DNA from: an uncultured Clostridia bacterium
GTDB taxonomy: Bacteria; Bacillota; Clostridia; TANB77; CAG-508
Direction of reading: 5' to 3'
NCBI GenBank assembly: GCA_948857205.1
Contig: CAQPRV010000009.1
Coordinates: 1 to 11,643 of the forward strand
DNA length: 11,643 nucleotides
In this document: positions 1 through 3,722 of the stretch, in pieces
Layout of the letters: every line of letters begins with the position of its first letter
How positions within the stretch are numbered: the first letter of the stretch is position 1
The notes under the pieces: model-generated
Seen by the model: only the letters and a program-made list of their open reading frames with translations
Database searches by the model: none
What the model was told of the DNA's origin: nothing
Program-made: the position numbers and the translations under genes

Positions 1-47
1 AAAAAATCACTTATTAATGATATATTCATTAAATACAGTGATTTTTG
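1..47. repeat. Nested hairpin, possible terminator
   Basis: Outer arms AAAAATCACT and AGTGATTTTT enclose inner arms TTAATGA and TCATTAA around a TATAT loop. Either strand could end in a short U run. It lies where the cargo gene of the first toxin unit would be expected, so it may terminate transcription there or belong to a gene outside the window. Positions 48-184 contain no start codon with a ribosome binding site and no recognisable gene. Confidence 0.5.
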
Positions 48-184
48 TCATTACTTTTTTTCATAGCAAAAAATATATTTTAAAAATTATATTACATTTT
101 CATTACAGTTGACTATGTTTCAAGACTTCTTATTTTGAAAACCATTATCTAGTAACCTTTATTTCTGCCAATTCCAAAAATAAT

Positions 185-213
185 TTGACTTTTCCTAAAA
201 ATCTGTGTATAAT
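185..213 (+). promoter_or_regulatory. Promoter of antitoxin RNA, copy 1
   Basis: TTGACT (185-190), a 17-nt spacer and TATAAT (208-213), close to the sigma-A consensus. Much stronger than the opposing toxin promoter. The same 29-nt block recurs almost unchanged at 2697-2725. Confidence 0.85.
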
Positions 214-218
214 ATAGA

Positions 219-318
219 TAGAAAATGAGAAACCATAGTTAAATATGGTTACCACTTTATATAAAAGTAACAACAACACATTCACTCGGTCAAAAGCAGA
301 ATGTGTTGTTGTTTTATT
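219..318 (+). ncRNA. Antitoxin RNA of type I TA module, copy 1
   Basis: A transcript of about 100 nt is predicted from the promoter at 185-213 to a terminator. It has a 5' hairpin (231-237 with 244-250), an exposed ACCAC (251-255), and a perfect 15-bp terminator stem (269-283 with 299-313) followed by a short T run. It converges on the toxin gene, whose stop codon (314-316) touches the stem, so the two RNAs are complementary at their 3' ends. ACCAC could also pair with the toxin Shine-Dalgarno GGTGGT. Both stems covary between the three copies, which supports an RNA. Its antitoxin role is inferred from the layout, as in Fst/RNAII or TxpA/RatA. Confidence 0.75.
269..316. terminator. Shared bidirectional terminator, TA copy 1
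   Basis: A 15-bp perfect stem whose loop contains CAAAAGCA. It serves the plus-strand RNA (T run after 311) and probably the minus-strand toxin mRNA, whose stop codon abuts it. Confidence 0.75.
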
Positions 319-427
319 CCTTATCTATAATTTTATTAACATATTGTATGTAACAAACTGTCAATAAGGCTACGTTTAGAGTAACCGATGCCATTAAGGC
401 TAATATTAAGAATAGTATAAAACTCAT
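314..427 (-). CDS. Small hydrophobic type I toxin-like peptide, copy 1
   Basis: A 37-residue peptide starting MSFILFLILAL. It has one hydrophobic membrane segment (about residues 3-30) and a charged tail, NKIIDKE. The start is set by GAGGTGG (433-439 on the minus strand), 5 nt before ATG. The motif NVALL (residues 18-22) is shared with copy 3 (NVALL) and as NIVLL with copy 2. Length, single membrane span, basic or polar tail and a convergent antisense RNA fit membrane-acting type I toxins of Gram-positives. It lacks the conserved proline and FVG core of the Fst family, so the family is unassigned. The leader hairpin (439-470) ends on the Shine-Dalgarno and may restrain translation. No intact cargo gene follows this copy inside the window. 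Confidence 0.75.
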   Translation of the reverse strand: MSFILFLILALMASVTLNVALLTVCYIQYVNKIIDKE

Positions 428-438
428 AAACACCACCT

Positions 439-470
439 CACTTTCTGATAGCAAGCTATCTAGCAAAGTG
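439..470 (-). promoter_or_regulatory. Leader hairpin next to toxin ribosome binding site, copy 1
   Basis: Arms CACTTT (439-444) and AAAGTG (465-470) enclose a second stem, GATAGC (447-452) with GCTATC (455-460). The outer stem overlaps the end of the Shine-Dalgarno. GCCAC upstream could alternatively pair with GTGG of the Shine-Dalgarno itself. Confidence 0.5.
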
Positions 471-508
471 GCAACACAAAACTACTTATCTCATTTCTAT
501 CTTTAACT

Positions 509-537
509 ACTATACTACATATTTTATAATAATACAA
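509..537 (-). promoter_or_regulatory. Toxin promoter, copy 1
   Basis: On the minus strand: TTGTAT (532-537), a 17-nt spacer and TATAGT (509-514). The arrangement is identical in copies 2 and 3. The predicted leader is about 75 nt. Confidence 0.7.
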
Positions 538-615
538 GCAAACAAAACAATTTTTTGCATATTTTTATAACAATTCAGAGTTTACCTAGAATACTAAATT
601 AGAATAGTAGAGAAA

Positions 616-638
616 TGTAGGGGCGGGCATTGCTCGTC
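616..638. repeat. GC-rich palindromic REP-like element
   Basis: TGTAGGGGCGGGCA followed by TTGCTCGTC. A 7-bp stem with two G-U pairs (622-628 with 632-638) and a 3-nt loop. Its GC content stands out against the surroundings. The TGTAGGGGCGGG opening resembles short dispersed palindromic repeats I recall from Clostridia. No gene is visible in 540-697. Confidence 0.45.
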
Positions 639-697
639 AGTGTGACTTATTTTTTAATAGTTTTTAATCTATACTATAAAAATTTGCTTACACCAAT

Positions 698-712
698 GTA
701 CAACTATTGTAC
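698..712. repeat. Dyad site B (GTACA-N5-TGTAC)
   Basis: Perfect 5-bp arms around ACTAT. The left flank (660-697) matches the left flank of site D. The right flank (713-765) matches the right flank of site A. It therefore joins a toxin-side end to a gene-side end, the configuration expected of a circular or tandem cassette junction. Confidence 0.6.
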
Positions 713-777
713 AACATATTTTATAAAATTATTATTCAATACATTTATTGATGTTGTTAGTTCTATTAACATATAAT

Positions 778-1105
778 TTATTTTACTATTTCTTCATCAA
801 ATTCTAACTTTTCAAAAGATTTAGGGATTATTTCTAGCATATTCATATTTCCACTATAAGTATATTTTTGGTTAAAAGAGATTTCAATTAAATCTCCTTT
901 ACTAACCATAATTTTGTCATCAACATAAAATACCATTACCTTCTATTATGAAATAATAAATTGGACTATTTTTAATTTTACAATAAGTTTTTCTAATATC
1001 ATTAATAGTTATAAAAGAAATACTAATATCTTTATAATAAATATTTGGTATTGATACACTATAACCGTCCTTATTAAAATTATCTATAATTTTTTTCTTA
1101 TACAT
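778..1105 (-). pseudogene. Small cupin-domain protein, frameshifted
   Basis: ATG at 1105 has AGGAGA 6-7 nt upstream. Frame one runs 61 residues to ...EGNGILC and stops at 920. Shifting the frame in the TTTT run near 930 continues with FYVDDKIMVSKGDLIEI and ends at the TAA at 778-780, giving about 109 residues in all. The joined protein reads as one cupin barrel: SPIYYFIIEGNG, then FYVDD, then the KGDLIEI turn, then YTYSGNMNMLEI. A 1-nt insertion or 2-nt deletion explains the break. A sequencing error in the homopolymer or recoding cannot be excluded. It lies directly downstream of toxin copy 2 in the same direction and is the cargo of that unit. Ligand and function are unknown. Confidence 0.75.
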
Positions 1106-1145
1106 ATTTTCTCCTATTCTACATATTAAAATTTTTATGTTTTAT

Positions 1146-1173
1146 TTGACTTTTTTAAATTTCATGTTATAAT
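1146..1173 (+). promoter_or_regulatory. Promoter of antitoxin RNA, copy 2
   Basis: TTGACT (1146-1151), a 16-nt spacer and TATAAT (1168-1173). Confidence 0.8.
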
Positions 1174-1179
1174 ATTATT

Positions 1180-1262
1180 AAAGGAAACGAAAACCACTTC
1201 GTGGTTGCCGATAAATAGTAAATAACCATTCGACCGTGCAAAGCAGAATGGTTATTTTTTAT
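1180..1262 (+). ncRNA. Antitoxin RNA of type I TA module, copy 2
   Basis: Same plan as copy 1 with different bases: a 5' hairpin AACCAC (1192-1197) with GTGGTT (1201-1206), then a terminator stem AATAACCATTC (1221-1231) with GAATGGTTATT (1246-1256) and a run of T. Both arms changed together relative to copies 1 and 3 (AACAACACATT/AATGTGTTGTT), so the structure is conserved while the sequence is not. The loop keeps CAAAGCA. It converges on the toxin ORF, which stops at 1259-1261 within the terminator T run. Confidence 0.75.
1221..1260. terminator. Shared terminator, TA copy 2
   Basis: An 11-bp stem with a strong plus-strand T run (1255-1260). On the other strand it marks the end of the toxin mRNA. 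Confidence 0.75.
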
Positions 1263-1375
1263 TGTTTATGTAGTAGCCAACAAATGATGCCCAACAAAAC
1301 AATGTTTATGATAGTTAGTCCTACTATTCCATAGAATAATAGATAAGTAATTATTATTAAAGCTGATTCTACCAT
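1259..1375 (-). CDS. Small hydrophobic type I toxin-like peptide, copy 2
   Basis: A 38-residue peptide starting MVESALIIITYLL and ending WLLHKQ. A single membrane segment covers most of it. GGAGGTGG lies about 7 nt before ATG and fixes the start. It is the most diverged of the three peptides. It keeps N-I-V-L-L (residues 24-28), where the others have NVALL, and a short basic tail. The stop codon overlaps the antitoxin terminator. In the leader, GCCACCT (about 1447-1453, minus strand) is complementary to AGGTGG of the Shine-Dalgarno, which could sequester it. The toxin role is inferred from size, hydrophobicity and the convergent RNA. Confidence 0.75.
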   Translation of the reverse strand: MVESALIIITYLLFYGIVGLTIINIVLLGIICWLLHKQ

Positions 1376-1488
1376 ATAGCACCACCTCCATATATCAGTC
1401 TTACAACTAAAAGTCATAGATGATTATGTAATATCTAAGAAGTTAAAGGTGGCAACACACTCCGCTTATTTCATTTCCTATGATTATT

Positions 1489-1517
1489 ACTATACTACAT
1501 ATTTTTTCATAATACAA
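1489..1517 (-). promoter_or_regulatory. Toxin promoter, copy 2
   Basis: TTGTAT (1512-1517), a 17-nt spacer and TATAGT (1489-1494) on the minus strand. The predicted leader is about 107 nt. Confidence 0.7.
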
Positions 1518-1676
1518 GCAAACAAAACAAAATTTTGCATATTTTTGTAGCTAAGTAAAGTAATAAATTCAATTTAGGAAGTATGCTATCAAAAAATCTA
1601 AATAAAGAGCAATAAAGCAATAAACAATAATATAAATTATATACTATGTGTACTACAAAAATTGGTTTACACCAAT

Positions 1677-1691
1677 GTATAGCAATTGTAC
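1677..1691. repeat. Dyad site C (GTATA-N5-TGTAC)
   Basis: One-mismatch copy of the dyad, spacer GCAAT. The left flank is toxin-side sequence (ACTACAAAAATTGG then TTTACACCAAT), like sites B and D. The right flank is the tRNA-proximal repeat, like site D. Confidence 0.55.
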
Positions 1692-1850
1692 AGCAAATTT
1701 TATAATAAACTGTGATAATATATGATAGGTATCTATCCTATAAAACGAAAAATACTCCCTTACAAAGAGAGTATTTCTGCATTTTGAGCCATTATATGAT
1801 ACTTTGTGATACTCTGTACCATTTGCTTAAAATGCTAATTTCTTGGAGGC
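1692..1850. repeat. Upstream copy of tRNA-Cys-proximal repeat, with truncated tRNA end
   Basis: Matches 3230-3390. From about 1741 to 1850 the two differ at only a few positions. It includes a copy of the tRNA operon terminator (1748-1776), paired motifs reading AGTATCA on the minus strand, and ends in TGGAGGCG, the last 8 nt of tRNA-Cys with CCA. Similarity stops abruptly there, because no tRNA body follows. Positions 1851-1917 match nothing else in the window. Confidence 0.85.
1748..1776 (-). terminator. Duplicated copy of tRNA-operon terminator
   Basis: Stem AAATACTC/GAGTATTT followed on the minus strand by a run of T. It is the duplicate of the hairpin at 3285-3315. Confidence 0.65.
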
Positions 1851-1917
1851 GTAAACCAAATCAGAAGAACCTACAAAGCCAGTAAAAATCCATATTCAAG
1901 ACTTGGCACTCTTTAAT

Positions 1918-1932
1918 GTACAGCTATTATAT
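1918..1932. repeat. Dyad site A (degenerate)
   Basis: GTACA, spacer GCTAT, then TATAT in place of TGTAC. The right flank (CATATTTTTAAAATTATT and on) matches that of site B, just beyond the end of a cargo gene in both cases. The left flank (1851-1917) is unlike the other sites. Confidence 0.5.
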
Positions 1933-1975
1933 AGCATATTTTTAAAATTATTGCTTAAAGAATTTATTAATATTT

Positions 1976-2671
1976 TTATTTCTTTACTTTATATTTAAGT
2001 TGTACATAAGAGTCTTCGAGTTTATTGCACTCTATTAATTCTAAAGCTCTCAGTTTATTTAATTCTCTATCACTTTCTATTGCTTTTCCATCAATTAATG
2101 TTGATACATCTTTTCCACCAACTAGTAATGGAGCAATCACGATATTTACATAGTCTATTAGGTTTTCTCTTACAAATAATCCATTTAAATTTCCTCCAGA
2201 TTGTAGGGTTAACTTATCTACATTATACTCACTATATAAATCTTCTAATAATTTTTTTAAATCTAATCCTTCATAAAATAAAATATCTAAATTATCATAT
2301 TTATTCTTCAAAGAATATGCTACATGATTTTTGTTTGTTGTAACTAAAATTAATTTCTCTACCCAATGACATATGTAATCTATACCATTTTCATTTAAAT
2401 GAGGTTTATTATCAATAATAATAAAATTAACTTCAACTTTATTATGATATTCTTTTTTATTATTTACTCCAATTTTTTCCATTGTTCTTCCAGTATTTAG
2501 TGAGTAATAATCGGTTGTACATTCTATTTCATAATATTGATGTAATCCTTCTTTAACTCCATCTATTCTGCAAAAATCTTTGTCAGCATCTAAACTATCA
2601 TTATTTCCACTACTTATTTTGCCATCTAAAGATTCAAGCATAAATAAAGTGGTGGTTGGTCTTTTTTTCAT
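1976..2671 (-). CDS. RibD C-terminal/DHFR-like pyrimidine reductase family protein
   Basis: 231 residues matching the RibD-C fold family of NADPH-dependent reductases. The N-terminal strand and loop TTLFMLESLDGKIS (about residues 7-20) is the substrate-side signature. The C-terminal LQSGGNLNGLFVRENLID (157-174) followed by IAPLLVGG (about 179-186) is the nucleotide-binding signature. It has no deaminase domain, so it is not a bifunctional RibD. Stand-alone members include 5-amino-6-ribosylaminouracil reductase-like enzymes and many of unknown substrate. AAGGAG sits 12-13 nt before ATG. It is the cargo of the third toxin unit, with toxin copy 3 directly upstream in the same direction and the antitoxin promoter in the 25-nt gap. 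No clear promoter of its own is visible, so readthrough from the toxin transcript is possible. Confidence 0.85.
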   Translation of the reverse strand: MKKRPTTTLFMLESLDGKISSGNNDSLDADKDFCRIDGVKEGLHQYYEIECTTDYYSLNTGRTMEKIGVNNKKEYHNKVEVNFIIIDNKPHLNENGIDYICHWVEKLILVTTNKNHVAYSLKNKYDNLDILFYEGLDLKKLLEDLYSEYNVDKLTLQSGGNLNGLFVRENLIDYVNIVIAPLLVGGKDVSTLIDGKAIESDRELNKLRALELIECNKLEDSYVQLKYKVKK

Positions 2672-2696
2672 AATACATCTTTCTCCTTAAAACTAT

Positions 2697-2725
2697 TTGA
2701 CTTTTGTAAAAAATCTGTGTATAAT
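2697..2725 (+). promoter_or_regulatory. Promoter of antitoxin RNA, copy 3
   Basis: TTGACT (2697-2702), a 17-nt spacer and TATAAT (2720-2725). Almost identical to copy 1 through position 2745. Confidence 0.85.
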
Positions 2726-2731
2726 ATAGAT

Positions 2732-2820
2732 AGAAAGTGAGAGTCACAGAAATGTGACTACCACATAAATTGGTTTAACAACACATTTTCACCGACCAAA
2801 GCAGAATGTGTTGTTTTTTA
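2732..2820 (+). ncRNA. Antitoxin RNA of type I TA module, copy 3
   Basis: 5' hairpin AGTCACA (2742-2748) with TGTGACT (2753-2759), then ACCAC (2760-2764), then terminator AACAACACATT (2777-2787) with AATGTGTTGTT (2805-2815) and a T run. The first 15 nt are nearly those of copy 1, but the hairpin arms are entirely different and still pair. ACCAC is complementary to GTGGT in the toxin Shine-Dalgarno. The overlap with the toxin 3' end is as in the other copies. Confidence 0.75.
2777..2820. terminator. Shared terminator, TA copy 3
   Basis: An 11-bp stem with a T run at 2814-2819. The toxin stop codon (2818-2820) lies in the T run. Confidence 0.75.
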
Positions 2821-2919
2821 TTGTTTATTAGTCCACATTATGTATATAATACACAATAAGGCTACGTTTACAGTTAGGGAAAATCCCAAAGCATATATTA
2901 GAGTTAATATAAATCCCAT
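2818..2919 (-). CDS. Small hydrophobic type I toxin-like peptide, copy 3
   Basis: A 33-residue peptide starting MGFILTLIYALGF and ending MWTNKQ. It has one membrane span, then a polar tail. AAGGAGGTGG, 7 nt before ATG, sets the start. Against copy 1 it keeps FIL (residues 3-5), AL (10-11), NVALL (18-22) and a Y-I pair (26-27). The leader contains CTACCAC (about 2961-2967, minus strand), able to pair with GTGGT of the Shine-Dalgarno. Toxicity is inferred, not shown. An Fst-type assignment fails on motif, although gene layout and length are the same. Confidence 0.78.
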   Translation of the reverse strand: MGFILTLIYALGFSLTVNVALLCIIYIMWTNKQ

Positions 2920-3007
2920 AAACAACCACCTCCTTGCTCTGGAATATATCGAGTATTGAAAGTGGTAGCCACAACATATCTGCTATCTCATTTCTATCTT
3001 TAACTCT

Positions 3008-3036
3008 ACTATACTACATATTTTACAATAATACAA
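3008..3036 (-). promoter_or_regulatory. Toxin promoter, copy 3
   Basis: TTGTAT (3031-3036), a 17-nt spacer and TATAGT (3008-3013) on the minus strand, as in the other two copies. The A/T-rich block just upstream (about 3037-3065, with GCAAAATTTTGTTTTGTT on the minus strand) is also conserved and may be an UP element or operator. Confidence 0.7.
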
Positions 3037-3132
3037 GAGAACAAAACAAAATTTTGCATATTTTTGTATTTAAGTAAAGTGATAAATTTAATTTATGAAG
3101 TATGTTATCAAAAAATCTAAATAAAGAGCAAT

Positions 3133-3181
3133 AAACTACTAAATAATAGGTTATTATATAAAACTTATTATTTAGTAGTTT
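3133..3181. repeat. Long hairpin unique to unit 3
   Basis: A 16-bp perfect inverted repeat, AAACTACTAAATAATA (3133-3148) with TATTATTTAGTAGTTT (3166-3181), extendable by two pairs. It interrupts otherwise shared linker sequence, and the corresponding place in unit 2 (about 1612-1650) lacks it. No T run of terminator quality is present. It could be a small inserted element. Confidence 0.6.
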
Positions 3182-3214
3182 TAATCTATACTATAAAAAT
3201 TTGCTTACATCAAA

Positions 3215-3229
3215 GTACACCAATTGTAC
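3215..3229. repeat. Dyad site D (GTACA-N5-TGTAC)
   Basis: Perfect arms around CCAAT. The left flank is toxin-side sequence like site B. The right flank is tRNA-proximal sequence like site C. Confidence 0.6.
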
Positions 3230-3390
3230 AGCAAATGTCATACTAAACTGTGATAATCTATGATAGACATCTATTCTATAAAACAAAAAAATACTCCCTT
3301 ACAAAGAGAGTATTTCTGCATTTTGAGCCATTATATGATACTTTGTGATACTCTGTATCATTTGCTTAAAATGCTAATTTCTTGGAGGCG
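3230..3390. repeat. tRNA-Cys-proximal repeat, copy next to intact tRNA
   Basis: Counterpart of 1692-1850. It runs from the dyad site through the tRNA terminator into the last 8 nt of the tRNA. On the minus strand it contains two AGTATCA repeats 10 nt apart just outside the tRNA, an arrangement that recalls integrase arm-site repeats. Confidence 0.8.
3285..3315 (-). terminator. Terminator of tRNA-Gly/tRNA-Cys transcript
   Basis: On the minus strand AAATACTC (3308-3315) pairs with GAGTATTT (3289-3296), followed by a run of seven T. It lies about 70 nt beyond the tRNA-Cys CCA end. Confidence 0.75.
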
Positions 3391-3456
3391 CCTGTCGGAG
3401 TCGGACCGACCATCAGAGTTTTGCAGACTCGTGCCTTACCGCTTGGCTAAGGCGCC
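3383..3456 (-). tRNA. tRNA-Cys (anticodon GCA)
   Basis: 74 nt with encoded CCA. Acceptor GGCGCCT/AGGCGCC with U73, D arm GCC/GGC, anticodon loop CTGCAAA giving GCA, T stem GTCGG/CCGAC. Two oddities: the T loop is TCCGACT, with C at position 55 where U (pseudouridine) is expected, and position 27-43 is a C-U mismatch. Its 3' end is the boundary of the duplicated segment. Confidence 0.93.
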
Positions 3457-3476
3457 ATATATTATTATAACTTTTT

Positions 3477-3550
3477 TGGAGCAGGTAACGGGAATCGGAC
3501 CCGTAACTTAACCTTGGCAAGGTTATGTTTTACCACTAAACTATACCTGC
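3477..3550 (-). tRNA. tRNA-Gly (anticodon GCC)
   Basis: 74 nt with encoded CCA. Acceptor GCAGGTA/TACCTGC with U73, anticodon loop TTGCCAA giving GCC, T stem ACGGG/CCCGT. The T loop is TCCGATT, again with C at position 55. It lies 20 nt upstream of tRNA-Cys in the same direction, so the two are probably cotranscribed. Confidence 0.93.
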
Positions 3551-3634
3551 GTAATTTTTTAATTAATAGTAACTTAAATTTTATATTATTAATTTGTTAT
3601 ATTAAATTATATGCTTTAGCAAATAAAATGATAC

Positions 3635-3677
3635 CAAAAATCCGTTATATTGTCAAGATATATAACGGATTTTTTTC
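3635..3677. terminator. Terminator downstream of topA
   Basis: Perfect stem ATCCGTTATAT (3640-3650) with ATATAACGGAT (3660-3670), flanked by A5 on one side and T7 on the other, so it works on both strands. It ends the topA transcript and separates it from the tRNAs. Confidence 0.8.
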
Positions 3678-3722
3678 TTCTAATAAAACCCTCAAAATAG
3701 CTATTCAATATAATTATTTTAA

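Noticed and set aside
314..427. Assignment of the small peptides to the Fst toxin family
   Set aside because: Layout and length agree, but the conserved proline and the FVG..L..F core of Fst are absent in all three copies.
185..3045. CRISPR array from three regularly similar blocks
   Set aside because: The repeats are hundreds of bases long, diverged, unevenly spaced and contain promoters and ORFs.
698..3229. Classical integron attC sites
   Set aside because: No GTTRRRY core or imperfect attC stem was found, and no IntI-like gene is present. Only the general cassette logic is similar.
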